Below, piece after piece: positions 17,472 through 26,074 of a DNA stretch of 62,845 nucleotides. Within the stretch, counting starts at the first letter, position 1. Every line of letters starts with the position of its first letter. Position numbers and translations under genes: made by a program. The notes below the pieces were generated by a model. That model did no database searches. It saw nothing but the letters and a program-made list of their open reading frames with translations, and was not told where the DNA came from. The stretch is from an uncultured Eubacteriales bacterium (GTDB taxonomy: Bacteria > Bacillota > Clostridia > Peptostreptococcales > Anaerovoracaceae): NCBI GenBank assembly GCA_902801255.1, contig CADCHO010000009.1, positions 1-62,845 on the forward strand, given 5' to 3'.

Positions 17472-18556
17472 TGCAGGTCTCAGAGCTGAAGCGTTCTCAG
17501 CTTGAAACCGTTGCCTTACATCGTGACAGTTTAAAAACGTCACCTCACTTAAGGTGGCTGTTTTTTGAGATAACGGATCGATGCAATCTCGAGTGCAGAC
17601 ACTGCGGAAGCAATTGCTCTGCGGAAGGGCAGAACCTCACCTTAGGTGATATAGAAAAAACGCTTGGAACGATCGGGCCTGACAAGCCGATGATCTGCCT
17701 GACCGGCGGAGAGCCTATGATGCATCCGGACTTCTTTGACATAGCTGAATGCATCAGGAATATGGGCTTTTCATGGGGAATGACGACAAATGCGACCCTG
17801 ATAGACGATGAAACCGCATTGAAACTCAGAGATGCAGGAATGTCTACAGTGTCGGTAAGTCTGGATGGAATGGAGCGTTCCCATGACGAGCTCAGACAGC
17901 GGAAAGGAGCCTGGCAGCTCGCTTTGCGTGGGATCAAAGCATTGCAGAATGCGGGCTTTCAGCCGCAGATAACGACAGTTCTGCATCAGGGTAATTATGG
18001 GGAGCTGGAGTCCGTGTATAAGCTGACCTGTGATATGGGAATCACAAGCTGGAGGCCTATAAACGTAGAGCCTATAGGAAGAGCATGCGAATCCGGCGAC
18101 ATGCTGCTGACTCACGAACAGTTTGCAGATCTGCTGGCATTTATACGCGAAAAACGCTTTGACCCGGACTGCGACATGGAGGTCACATTCGGGTGCTCGC
18201 ATTATCTGGGCACGGAATATGAGCGCATGGTACGCGACCATTATTTCCTGTGCGGTGCAGGGATACTTACTGCAAGCATATGCAGCAACGGAGACATCTG
18301 CGCCTGCCTGGATATAGAAAACAGACCCGAGCTCGTACAGGGAAACATCAGGACAGACAATTTCATGGATGTGTGGAATAATAGATTCAGGCCGTTCAGA
18401 ACAGATCGGACTGAGGGCTGCAGTGAATGCCTGGAGTGCTCAGAGCGCTTTATCTGCGGCGGGGACTCGACACATACCTGGGATTTTGAACACAGTAAGC
18501 CACTTCTCTGTTACAAAGATTTTAAGAAGTCTTTGAGGATAGGAATTGAACAATAA
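17471..18556 (+). CDS. Radical SAM protein with SPASM-like C-terminal domain
   Basis: 361 residues. The radical SAM [4Fe-4S] motif CNLECRHC (Cys38, Cys42, Cys45) follows FFEITDRC. LTGGEPMMHPDF is the SAM-binding GGE motif. The C-terminal 120 residues hold many cysteines (FLCGAG, SICSNGDICACLD, GCSECLECSERFICGGD, LLCYKDF), typical of a SPASM/Twitch domain with auxiliary clusters. Such enzymes often modify peptides or proteins. I start at ATG 17471, overlapping the zinc-ribbon stop. The next gene (EamA) starts inside its last codons. The target is unknown; a coupled zinc-ribbon protein is an unusual neighbour. Confidence 0.88.
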   Translation: MQVSELKRSQLETVALHRDSLKTSPHLRWLFFEITDRCNLECRHCGSNCSAEGQNLTLGDIEKTLGTIGPDKPMICLTGGEPMMHPDFFDIAECIRNMGFSWGMTTNATLIDDETALKLRDAGMSTVSVSLDGMERSHDELRQRKGAWQLALRGIKALQNAGFQPQITTVLHQGNYGELESVYKLTCDMGITSWRPINVEPIGRACESGDMLLTHEQFADLLAFIREKRFDPDCDMEVTFGCSHYLGTEYERMVRDHYFLCGAGILTASICSNGDICACLDIENRPELVQGNIRTDNFMDVWNNRFRPFRTDRTEGCSECLECSERFICGGDSTHTWDFEHSKPLLCYKDFKKSLRIGIEQ

Positions 18557-19397
18557 AACCAAAGGAATAATCTGCATAATAGCATCAGCTTTTTTCTTTT
18601 CGCTGATGTCACTGTTTGTAAGGATGGCAGGAGATCTGCCTACAATGGAGAAGGCGTTCTTCAGAAATGCGATAGCGGCTATGTTTGCCATCGTGATACT
18701 TTCACGTACGCCGGAGAAGTTCTATATAAAGAAAGAGAGCTGGCCCGATCTTATACGCCGGTCGCTGTACGGCACGATGGGCGTGATCCTGAACTTCTGG
18801 GCAATCGATCATATAACGATCGCAGATGCCAGCGTGCTCAACAAGATGTCGCCGTTTTTCGCGATAATCATGTCGGCGATCATTCTAAAGGAGAAAGCGA
18901 CGAGGAAGGAATGGGCCATCGTAGCGATCGCGTTCTTCGGAGCCGTGCTCGTAATCAAGCCGACTGCCGGGATCGCAAGCTTTCCGGCTTTTGCAGGACT
19001 GTTGTCGGGATTTGGCGCCGGAGCAGCTTACACATATGTGCGCAAACTGGGCATTAGCGGAGAGCGCGGACCGGTCATAATAATGGTGTTTTCGCTGTTC
19101 TCATGCATCGTATGCCTTCCGTTTATGATATTCGACTTTCATCCGATGACATTGACGCAGCTTCTGATACTGCTCGGGGCAGGAATGTCGGCGATGGGAG
19201 GCCAGCTGACGATAACCGCAGCATATACTTTTGCGCCTGCCAGAGAGATCTCTGTATATGACTATACAAACATACTGTTCACATCTGCCTGGGGGCTGAT
19301 AGCTTTTGGCGAAATACCTGATGCCCTGAGCATCTGCGGATACATAATCATAATTTCCATGGCCATACTGAAATGGCATCAGAACCTGAATTCATAG
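18546..19397 (+). CDS. EamA/DMT-family transporter
   Basis: 283 residues, ten predicted membrane helices in two EamA halves (ICIIASAFFFSLMSLFVRMA opens the first; the second begins near residue 145, GLLSGFGAGAAYTYVRKL). The family exports metabolites or amino-acid derivatives. TTG 18546 is taken as start because it overlaps the upstream gene, has AGGA nearby and keeps the first helix intact; starting at the later ATG would delete it. Likely exports or imports a compound linked to the radical SAM operon, which is inference. Confidence 0.85.
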   Translation: MNNKTKGIICIIASAFFFSLMSLFVRMAGDLPTMEKAFFRNAIAAMFAIVILSRTPEKFYIKKESWPDLIRRSLYGTMGVILNFWAIDHITIADASVLNKMSPFFAIIMSAIILKEKATRKEWAIVAIAFFGAVLVIKPTAGIASFPAFAGLLSGFGAGAAYTYVRKLGISGERGPVIIMVFSLFSCIVCLPFMIFDFHPMTLTQLLILLGAGMSAMGGQLTITAAYTFAPAREISVYDYTNILFTSAWGLIAFGEIPDALSICGYIIIISMAILKWHQNLNS

Positions 19398-19425
19398 GGC
19401 ATGCTCAAATGGGGAAGGGACATAA

Positions 19426-20406
19426 ATGAAAGAAGAAAAACTGAAATATTTAGTAATAGGCGCAGGAGGCACGGGCGGAGCGATAGGCTCTCACATGGCT
19501 AATGCCGAGCATGATGTTACATTCATAGCACGCGGACGTCATCTTGCGGCTATGAGAGAGAATGGCCTCAAAGTGAGCCGCCCGGACGGAGAATTTGTCA
19601 TAGATCCGGTCAAAGCATTTACAACGGAAGAGTTCACAGAGCTCTGTGTAAAGTCAAAGAAGGAGGGCGAAGGCTTAAGTCCGGACGTTATATTCGTTTG
19701 CGTCAAAGGATATTCTATAAAAGACACGATTCCGTTCATAAAAGCTGTTGCTGGTCCGGATACCATAGTGATCCCGATCCTCAACATATTCGGCACAGGT
19801 TCACAGATGCAGAAGGAGCTCCCGGGCATAACGGTGACAGACGGCTGCATCTATGTCGCATCAGAAATAAGTGAGCCCGGTCACATCCTGATGAAAGGCA
19901 CCATCCTGCGAGTGGTATTCGGCCTGAGAAAGGATCAGAAACAGCTCAGCGAAAAGCTCATGCCGATCCTGGAAAGGATACGTGACGACCTGTGCAGCAG
20001 CCGCATCGAGGGCATCCTGTCGGACAACATAGAAAGAGATACATTGAGGAAGTTTTCATATGTATCTCCGCAGGGAGCCTGCGGCCTTTACTACGATGTC
20101 CCGGTAGGGGCGGTTCAGAAACCCGGAGAGATCAGAGACTGCTTTGCCGGGCTTATCAGAGAGATATCCGATCTGGCTGACGCCATGGGCATTGGGTTCG
20201 GCGAGGATATAGTCCCGGTAAATCTGGACATAACAGCCGGACTTTCACCTGACATGACTACTTCGCTGCAGCGCGATGTGGCTGCGGGCAAAGACTCAGA
20301 GATAGACGGACTTATCTATGAAGTAGTGAGAATGGGGGAGAAATACGGCGTCAGCACACCGCTTTACGAAAAAATCTCTGCCGATTTGCGCAGAAAAATT
20401 CAATAG
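19426..20406 (+). CDS. Ketopantoate reductase family (ApbA/PanE-like) oxidoreductase
   Basis: 326 residues. The N-terminal NADP-binding Rossmann motif is VIGAGGTGGAIGSHMA. The ApbA region FVCVKGYSIKDTIPFIK and a C-terminal helical domain (SPDMTTSLQRDVAAGKDSEID) match 2-dehydropantoate 2-reductases, which reduce 2-dehydropantoate to pantoate for CoA synthesis. Many paralogues use other 2-keto acids, so panE is not assigned. Last gene before a terminator, in the operon beginning with the zinc-ribbon gene. Confidence 0.85.
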   Translation: MKEEKLKYLVIGAGGTGGAIGSHMANAEHDVTFIARGRHLAAMRENGLKVSRPDGEFVIDPVKAFTTEEFTELCVKSKKEGEGLSPDVIFVCVKGYSIKDTIPFIKAVAGPDTIVIPILNIFGTGSQMQKELPGITVTDGCIYVASEISEPGHILMKGTILRVVFGLRKDQKQLSEKLMPILERIRDDLCSSRIEGILSDNIERDTLRKFSYVSPQGACGLYYDVPVGAVQKPGEIRDCFAGLIREISDLADAMGIGFGEDIVPVNLDITAGLSPDMTTSLQRDVAAGKDSEIDGLIYEVVRMGEKYGVSTPLYEKISADLRRKIQ

Positions 20407-20430
20407 CAGAACGATATCCAAAGAACATCA

Positions 20431-20458
20431 GTGACCGTCAATGTGGCGGTCACTTTTT
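20431..20458 (+). terminator. Rho-independent terminator
   Basis: GTGACCG and CGGTCAC (20447-20453) form a 7-bp stem with a 9-nt loop, followed by TTTTT. It closes the radical SAM operon. Confidence 0.88.
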
Positions 20459-20468
20459 CTTGCTTTAT

Positions 20469-20496
20469 TTGGAAATGTAACTTGAGATGGTATAAT
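20469..20496 (+). promoter_or_regulatory. Promoter of the GNAT gene
   Basis: TTGGAA at 20469-20474, a 16-bp spacer, and TATAAT at 20491-20496. It would produce a leader of about 140 nt. Confidence 0.6.
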
Positions 20497-20531
20497 TACA
20501 CTAATCATTGAAATACAAAGGAGAGTGCTTT

Positions 20532-20567
20532 TTGAAAAAGAACTACACACTGGAGATTGTCGGCTGA
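20532..20567 (+). CDS. Putative leader peptide (uORF)
   Basis: An 11-codon ORF starting at TTG and reading MKKNYTLEIVG. AAAGGAG at 20517-20523 lies 8 nt upstream, an excellent ribosome binding site. Its last codons form the 5' strand of the outer helix of the leader structure, so its translation should alter folding ahead of the downstream acetyltransferase gene. No independent function is suggested. Confidence 0.5.
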   Translation: MKKNYTLEIVG

Positions 20568-20638
20568 CCGGGAGGTTTGCAGGCATTCTTACAAACCTCC
20601 CGCTGAAAGGCAATTGCAGTCGACAATTTTCAGGAGGT
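20556..20638 (+). promoter_or_regulatory. Structured leader with mutually exclusive pairings at the GNAT ribosome binding site
   Basis: Outer helix: ATTGTCG-G-CTG (20556-20566) pairs with CAG-T-CGACAAT (20617-20627). Inner hairpin: GGGAGGTTTG (20570-20579) with CAAACCTCCC (20592-20601), 10 bp. The ACCTCC in the 3' arm is also complementary to the GGAGGT ribosome binding site (20633-20638) of the next gene, so two alternative folds are possible. Confidence 0.6.
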
Positions 20639-20644
20639 AAAACA

Positions 20645-21274
20645 ATGAATAAAAACGACGTAACAATACGTTGCGAAAATAAAGGCGAATACAGAGAGGT
20701 CGAGAACCTTATAAGGGAGTCGTTCTGGAACGTCTATCGCCCGGGATGCAGCGAGCACTACGTGATCCATGTGCTGCGTAATGATCCGGCGTTCGTGAAG
20801 GAGCTTGATTTCGTGATGGAAAAAGACGGTCAGCTGATCGGACAGAACATGTTCATGAGGACAGTGATCAATGCTGATGACGGCAGGGACGTAGAGGTGC
20901 TGACTATGGGACCGATCTGCATCACACCTGCGCTCAAACGCAAGGGATATGGCAAGATCCTGCTCGACTATTCGCTCAAAAAGGCGGCTGAGCTGGGCTT
21001 CGGAGCAGTCCTGTTTGAAGGAAACATAGATTTCTACGGAAAGAGCGGATTTGACTTTGCCCACAGGTTTGGTATAAGGTATCACGATCTGCCGGAGGGC
21101 GCTGATGACTCATTCTTCCTTTGCAGGGAGCTGATCCCGGGATTTCTCGATGACGTGACCGGGGTCTATCAGACGCCGGCCGGATACTATGTGGATGATA
21201 CAGAGGTCGAGGAGTTCGACAAAGGCTTCCCGCCGAAGGAGAAGCTGAAGCTGCCGGGACAGATTTTTGGATAG
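20645..21274 (+). CDS. GNAT-family N-acetyltransferase
   Basis: 209 residues. The GNAT acetyl-CoA-binding region is MGPICITPALKRKGYG (about residues 88-103; RxxGxG as KRKGYG), preceded by beta strands and followed by YSLKKAAELGFGAVLFEG and FYGKSGF. The start is ATG 20645 because AGGAGG lies 7 nt upstream; the longer frame from GTG 20525 runs through the leader hairpin. Cytoplasmic. The substrate (small molecule or protein amine) is unknown; a regulated leader would fit an inducible resistance or stress role, which is inference. Confidence 0.85.
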   Translation: MNKNDVTIRCENKGEYREVENLIRESFWNVYRPGCSEHYVIHVLRNDPAFVKELDFVMEKDGQLIGQNMFMRTVINADDGRDVEVLTMGPICITPALKRKGYGKILLDYSLKKAAELGFGAVLFEGNIDFYGKSGFDFAHRFGIRYHDLPEGADDSFFLCRELIPGFLDDVTGVYQTPAGYYVDDTEVEEFDKGFPPKEKLKLPGQIFG

Positions 21275-21305
21275 ACAGGGCGTTTTTCATAGGGTGACGG
21301 GGTAG

Positions 21306-22451
21306 ATGGTATATATCGACGATGTTGTAACAGGTCTGATAGTGTTTCCGTTCATAGCGGCTTTGTTTACGTTCCCGTATGTGATGATTCAGTATCACAG
21401 ATACGGATCGGTCTCTAAGTACAGGTCTCTTATCATCTACAGCTTCATCCTGTACATGCTTATAGCTTACTTCATGGTGATCCTGCCGCTGCCTGACAGG
21501 GCATCGACCGTCGGCAATACGCTGCAGGATCACCTCAATCTCATACCGTTCAGGCAGATATGGCTGTACTGGCACAACAGGGTGGTCAGCTGGACGACTC
21601 TGAAAGAATACATGTCGAGCATGGCGCTCTGGCAGCTCCTGTTCAACATACTGCTTACGGTCCCGTTCGGCATATACATGCACTATTACTTCAATAAAAG
21701 TTTTAAGCGCACGATCCTGCTGTCATTCCTGCTGAGCCTCTTTTACGAGCTGAGCCAGATGACAGCTCTTTTCGGGATCTACCCGGGCCCTTACAGACTC
21801 GCTGATGTAGAGGATCTGATCTGCAACACGCTGGGCGGAGCGCTCGGTTTTCAGATCGCGTATCTGTTCAAAGGAATACTTCCGAGCAGAAAAGAGATCG
21901 ACGAGAATTGCCGTAAAGAAGGAAAGATCGTTACGGGAATGCGCAGAGTCTGGGCTGCACTGTTTGACTATGTTGGCGTCTCGATACTGCTTGTATTTCT
22001 GAATGGCGTATTGTATGTTGTGATGCCGGGATACAAGAACTATTCCATCAACACTCTGGTGTATCACTGGACGTTTTTCTGCGTCTGTTCACTGTTGCAG
22101 GTGCTGCTGACCAAGGGCTACACTCTGGGGCATGCGGTCTGCAGGATGATCCTGGTATCGAGGGACGGAAGCGCCGCAAGCCCAGGTCAGCTCATAAAGC
22201 GCTACTTCTATCTCTGGCTTTTTACGGACCTTCCGCTTATCCTTGTCGGATTGCTGACGGGCGGGCAGTTCGGAGATATCAATGATATTTTAACTATAGT
22301 TTTATTTCTTGCTTCAAGGACCTATTTCGTGATCTATTTCGTAAAGGAAGCTGTTCTGAGAGGCGAGAGACCGATGGCGCATGACAGGCTCAGCGGCACG
22401 GTTTACATGGCAGTTGAGATCCCGCAAAAGAACCGGGCCAAAAATAATTAA
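21306..22451 (+). CDS. VanZ-like / RDD-domain membrane protein
   Basis: 381 residues. The N-terminal half (about 1-190) is a VanZ-like domain: several helices with HLNLIPFRQIW, FNILLTVPFGIYM and YELSQMTALFGIYP...ADVEDLICNTLGG, the latter a VanZ hallmark. The C-terminal part (about 210-350) is an RDD domain (RRVWAALFDYVGVSILL, with CRMILVSRDG). VanZ-RDD fusions are known in Firmicutes; VanZ proteins can lower teicoplanin susceptibility, but the function of most is unknown. It follows the GNAT gene by 31 nt. Confidence 0.85.
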   Translation: MVYIDDVVTGLIVFPFIAALFTFPYVMIQYHRYGSVSKYRSLIIYSFILYMLIAYFMVILPLPDRASTVGNTLQDHLNLIPFRQIWLYWHNRVVSWTTLKEYMSSMALWQLLFNILLTVPFGIYMHYYFNKSFKRTILLSFLLSLFYELSQMTALFGIYPGPYRLADVEDLICNTLGGALGFQIAYLFKGILPSRKEIDENCRKEGKIVTGMRRVWAALFDYVGVSILLVFLNGVLYVVMPGYKNYSINTLVYHWTFFCVCSLLQVLLTKGYTLGHAVCRMILVSRDGSAASPGQLIKRYFYLWLFTDLPLILVGLLTGGQFGDINDILTIVLFLASRTYFVIYFVKEAVLRGERPMAHDRLSGTVYMAVEIPQKNRAKNN

Positions 22452-22484
22452 TCAAAGAAAAAAAACTGTTCAGGAGGACAGGTA

Positions 22485-23312
22485 ATGAATCATAAACTTA
22501 TATTTCTGGATGTCGATGGCACACTGACACCGCCGGGCAGCTATTTACCGCCGGAAAGCGCTATAAGAGCTGTCAAACAAGCTCAGGAGCTGGGCCATAA
22601 GGTGTTTCTGTGCTCAGGACGAAACTACAATATGCTTGAACCTTTCCATAAGTACGGATTTGACGGCGGCATCGCCAGCTGCGGGGGCTACGTTTACGAA
22701 GGAAATGATGTGCTGTACGACTGCCCGCTTACAGAAGAACAGAAAGAAACGCTCATAACACTGTTATCGGGCGAAGGCGTAGCCATCTCGATCGAGGCGA
22801 GAGATACTATTTACAGCGATGAGGTGGGAAAGGTGTTCCTTGAACAAAGCGATTCCAGAAACACCTATCTGATCAACATGATAAGGGCTGTCTGGGCCGG
22901 AACTGCCGCAACGCCTATTTCGGAATATGACGGCTGCCCGATCTATAAGATCGTATTCGCGTGCGAAAACAGGGAGCAGCTGACTCCCGCAATAGATGCG
23001 CTTGGGGACGAATTCAGATTTATTGTTCACGATTTTTCGGAGCCGGGCTGTCTGTTCGGCGAGATAATCAACCGCAAGTTCGATAAGGGAAGCGCCGTAC
23101 GCATCGCGGCAGATGCGTTGGGATTTGATATCGCTGACACTATCGGATTCGGCGACAGTCAGATCGACATCGAAATGATAGAAGCCGTGGGCACCAGTGT
23201 CTGCATGGAAGACGGAAGCGATTTTCTTAAAGAACACAGTGACCTTATCTGCCCGTCGACTGATGATGACGGGATCGAGTGGGCATTTAAAAAACTCGGG
23301 CTCATTGAATAA
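22485..23312 (+). CDS. HAD-superfamily (Cof-type) hydrolase
   Basis: 275 residues. HAD motif I LDVDGTLTPPG (residues about 8-18), motif II CSGRN (about 41), a C2-type cap domain in the middle, motif III Lys in RKFDKGSAV and motif IV GFGDSQIDIEM (about 224). Members dephosphorylate sugar phosphates, nucleotides or cofactors such as FMN and PLP. CAGGAGGACAG precedes the start. Specificity cannot be told. Confidence 0.9.
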   Translation: MNHKLIFLDVDGTLTPPGSYLPPESAIRAVKQAQELGHKVFLCSGRNYNMLEPFHKYGFDGGIASCGGYVYEGNDVLYDCPLTEEQKETLITLLSGEGVAISIEARDTIYSDEVGKVFLEQSDSRNTYLINMIRAVWAGTAATPISEYDGCPIYKIVFACENREQLTPAIDALGDEFRFIVHDFSEPGCLFGEIINRKFDKGSAVRIAADALGFDIADTIGFGDSQIDIEMIEAVGTSVCMEDGSDFLKEHSDLICPSTDDDGIEWAFKKLGLIE

Positions 23313-23333
23313 ATAAAAAGGATTATGCAAATT

Positions 23334-23804
23334 ATGAAAGCATGTGTTTTTTCTGATTCACACGGCCTTGTCGGCCATATGATGTCAGTTATAGAGATGG
23401 AGAAGCCGGATTTCTGCTTCTTCCTTGGAGACGGCGAGAGGGATCTCGCAAGACTTGAGAAAAAGTTCCCCGATCTTCCGATCTATGCGGTAAGGGGAAA
23501 CTGCGACTTCAGAACAGATCTGCAGAAGCTGATCATATGCGAAGTAGAAGGCGTTAGAATATTTGCTACCCATGGTCATCTGTCCAACGTAAAGTACGAG
23601 GATGATCTGCGGACCCTGACTTATCAGGCGAAGGAGGCCGGGGCGGATATCGCGCTTTTCGGACACACACATTACCAGCATCTCTCCGAGAACGATGGCG
23701 TCACACTGCTGAACCCGGGAACGGTCGGCTATGGATACTATCCGGGTTATGCAGTTCTGAACATCGAAAACGGAACATTCAGCGCAGAGCTCAGATCCAT
23801 CTGA
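23334..23804 (+). CDS. YfcE/MJ0936-type metallophosphoesterase
   Basis: 156 residues with calcineurin-like phosphoesterase motifs: VFSDSHG (DxH), FLGDGERD (GD), VRGNCDF (GNCD), ATHGHLSNV and LFGHTHYQ (GHxH). This is the short one-domain phosphodiesterase family. ATG 23334 gives the family N terminus MKACVFSDSHG; an in-frame ATG at 23325 has only 2-3 nt to the Shine-Dalgarno sequence. It follows the HAD gene by 21 nt. Confidence 0.9.
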   Translation: MKACVFSDSHGLVGHMMSVIEMEKPDFCFFLGDGERDLARLEKKFPDLPIYAVRGNCDFRTDLQKLIICEVEGVRIFATHGHLSNVKYEDDLRTLTYQAKEAGADIALFGHTHYQHLSENDGVTLLNPGTVGYGYYPGYAVLNIENGTFSAELRSI

Positions 23805-23813
23805 TATCAAACA

Positions 23814-24368
23814 ATGAAAAAACTGTTCTCAGAGATACCGTACATAGAGGGAAATGGCATCATTCTGCGGAAGATCACGCAGGACGATGCTGATTCGCTG
23901 CGCGAACTCACGGAAAGCGAAGCTGTCTACAGATATCTTCCGACCTTTCTTTTCGAAAAGAAGTATGACAGCATCGAATATGTGATCGATCATCTTTATG
24001 ATGAGTGCTTCCGCGAATCGATAATCCTGGGGATATACGTCAAAGCAGACGAAAAAGAAGACGACGCGCGAGTGTTTTGCGGAATCGCAGAGATGTACGG
24101 GTTCCGCGACGAGATCCACAAGATCAGTGTGGGATACCGGCTCCTTGAGCGCTTCTGGGGGCAGGGCATCGCAACGAAAGCACTTGGCCTGATGATCGAT
24201 TATCTTTACAACGAGACAGACATCGAGATCATAACAGCAAGTACCATGGTCGAAAACCTGGGCTCAGCAAGAGTTCTTGAAAAAAACGGATTCGATCTTG
24301 TAGTTCATGCAGTGCCGGAAGACTGGGGGTACGACACGCCAACCATAACAGACAAATGGATACGTTGA
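23814..24368 (+). CDS. GNAT acetyltransferase (RimJ/RimL type)
   Basis: 184 residues of the Acetyltransf_3 type, which acetylates protein N termini, spermidine or antibiotics. Motifs: NGIILRKITQDDADSLREL at the N terminus, VGYRLLERFWGQGIATKAL (acetyl-CoA site, QGIA) and NLGSARVLEKNGF, the classic NxxSxxVLEKxGF signature. It starts 9 nt after the phosphodiesterase stop codon. Substrate unknown. Confidence 0.9.
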   Translation: MKKLFSEIPYIEGNGIILRKITQDDADSLRELTESEAVYRYLPTFLFEKKYDSIEYVIDHLYDECFRESIILGIYVKADEKEDDARVFCGIAEMYGFRDEIHKISVGYRLLERFWGQGIATKALGLMIDYLYNETDIEIITASTMVENLGSARVLEKNGFDLVVHAVPEDWGYDTPTITDKWIR

Positions 24369-24455
24369 TTTTGTAAATAGGATAAAACAGATGCATCGAT
24401 CTTATAAATGGGTCGAATAGATTCGCAAATCATGTAAATACTTGCGCTGACCCTC

Positions 24456-24593
24456 TTTTTTTCAAGATTTGAATTGAATAACTGGTCGCTCTTGGGGAAA
24501 AGGTTGTAAATCAGAACTCTTTTTGACGAATTTTCAAGATTTATCCCGATAAGTCTTGAAAAACTGTGGGAAATAATCTGATCTTTCAAGATT
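24456..24593. repeat. TCTTGAAAA/TTTTCAAGA half-site cluster (locus 1)
   Basis: Half-sites in alternating orientation: TTTTTTTCAAGATTT at 24456-24470, TTTTCAAGATT at 24531-24541, TCTTGAAAA at 24554-24562 and CTTTCAAGATT at 24583-24593. The same element forms a larger array at 34031-34248. Intergenic, A+T-rich, no ORF. Confidence 0.7.
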
Positions 24594-24674
24594 GCTCGGA
24601 AAAAGAGCATTAAATTTACCGGCAAAAGTGAAAAATATTGAAAAAACAACTCGTAACGCGGTATTTTTCAACCT

Positions 24675-24782
24675 AGATTCGCACTCAGATTCGATCACTA
24701 ATTTGCATTCGGATCCGCTTATGAATCCGCTCCAGATTCGCTCCGAAATGTTCGCTCTGATTCGCTCACAGATCCATTCCTA
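24675..24782. repeat. Degenerate 12-bp tandem repeat
   Basis: Reading in 12-mers from 24675 gives agattcgcactc, agattcgatcac, taatttgcattc, ggatccgcttat, gaatccgctcca, gattcgctccga, aatgttcgctct, gattcgctcaca and so on: about nine decayed copies of a unit near GATTCGCTCACA. An open frame of 66 codons crosses it (24592-24792) but has no RBS. Confidence 0.65.
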
Positions 24783-24979
24783 TCGGGTTTAAATTGCAGA
24801 CAACGGGCTTAAAGATGATCAGGATGACAATGCTTACGATTGTTCAGTTGCAGTAGCCTTTTTCACCAATTGAACGCAAATGTCTTAGCCGCATGGAGTA
24901 TAATAATAAACTGTAAGGGTTGAATAAATGGCACGCAAAAAGTGGTATCATTTGACTCTGGACAACGGAGGGTATCAAG

Positions 24980-25531
24980 ATGACTATTGAGATAAAAGAG
25001 AAAGGAACCAGGCAGTTTTACAAGGAGGTTGTCAATGTACAAACCCAGTACAGACAGCTTCTGTATAGGCCGCAGGATAAGCTGAGAGACAACTTCACAA
25101 GATATATCTTTCTTACGGTCGCTATGGTGCTCATTTTTCTCATGAATATTTACGGAGGCATCACAGCGTCATTCAATGCGACCAAGATCCTTGTGACAGT
25201 ATTCTCCGCGGCGGCAGCGGCAGCAACCGTAGTCATCCTCCTCAGAATGAATAAGATGGTAGACGGATATCTGGCAGACGACCGTCCGTCCGTTGTTACA
25301 CTCGATGAGAATGGAGTCGAGATCGAAAAGGTAGGCTCGGAATCCGTCAGACTGGCATGGGACAATGTGGCATTTGTCAGATCCTTCGTTGAATCCACCT
25401 GCTTCTTCTCAAAAGATCTGAGCGGGATCGTCCTCTCGGTAGACAACGATTACAGGAAGCAGATAATGGAATACATCAAAAGCAACAACATAGATGTTCA
25501 GGTAGTAAATGTAGTTAATAAAGTAAGGTAG
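24980..25531 (+). CDS. Membrane protein with two helices and a YcxB-like C-terminal domain
   Basis: 183 residues. There are two hydrophobic segments (about residues 42-64 and 70-92) followed by a soluble C-terminal domain (VVTLDENGVEIEKVGSESVR...WDNVAFV...SGIVLS) resembling YcxB-like domains, with the family's pattern of an IEL-type strand, a W-x-V strand and a helix. GGAGGG lies 7 nt before the ATG. Role unknown; no enzymatic motif. The gene after it is about 45 nt away and may be co-transcribed. Confidence 0.65.
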   Translation: MTIEIKEKGTRQFYKEVVNVQTQYRQLLYRPQDKLRDNFTRYIFLTVAMVLIFLMNIYGGITASFNATKILVTVFSAAAAAATVVILLRMNKMVDGYLADDRPSVVTLDENGVEIEKVGSESVRLAWDNVAFVRSFVESTCFFSKDLSGIVLSVDNDYRKQIMEYIKSNNIDVQVVNVVNKVR

Positions 25532-25575
25532 GGTGCGGAAAGCACGTTTTGAATATAGATCAAGAGGTTATTGAA

Positions 25576-25950
25576 ATGGACAAAAAGACTTTTAACGAGA
25601 AAGATTTTGAATATACGATCGTAATGGACGCCAGCTATATTGGCCCTGACGTCAATGATTTCAGAAAGCCTGAAGAAGGCGCGGATAAGGCCAATGATCC
25701 GAACGCGGAGGCTGAGCTGCTTTATCACGACTATGAGAGGATGATTCTCAGGGATCCTACCGTGCTCGACAAGGACGACGCGTATCCTCGTTCATATCAG
25801 TGGAGAGTGGGCGACAGATACGATCCGGCCAAGCTCGCGGCTGTCGAGGAAGCTATTAATAACAGATGCAGAATATCTGATACGCAGGCATATAGAAAAT
25901 TTATTGATGAAATGAAAGACCGCAAGTTCAAACCTGAATCGTGGGATTGA
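25576..25950 (+). CDS. Hypothetical protein
   Basis: 124 residues, strongly acidic/charged, no membrane segment and no family recognised. Contains YDPAKLAAVEEAIN and ISDTQAYRKFIDEM helices. Start chosen at ATG 25576, which has AAGAGG 8 nt upstream; an in-frame TTG at 25549 would add nine residues. A terminator follows. Confidence 0.6.
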   Translation: MDKKTFNEKDFEYTIVMDASYIGPDVNDFRKPEEGADKANDPNAEAELLYHDYERMILRDPTVLDKDDAYPRSYQWRVGDRYDPAKLAAVEEAINNRCRISDTQAYRKFIDEMKDRKFKPESWD

Positions 25951-25995
25951 CACTGCGGGCCACTTAAGATAACATTCAATACGGATTCAGACAGG

Positions 25996-26027
25996 GTCTC
26001 CGGTGACCTCAACCGGGGACGCTTTTT
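25996..26027 (+). terminator. Rho-independent terminator
   Basis: GTCTCCGG (25996-26003) pairs with CCGGGGAC (26013-26020) with one G-U pair, followed by GC and TTTTT. Confidence 0.75.
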
Positions 26028-26074
26028 ATGCTGAATCGACAAAACAACTATCACTGAAAGGAGTCATTAAAAGA

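Noticed and set aside
24592-24792. 66-codon ORF across the 12-bp repeat
   Set aside because: No RBS, and the content is explained by the tandem repeat.
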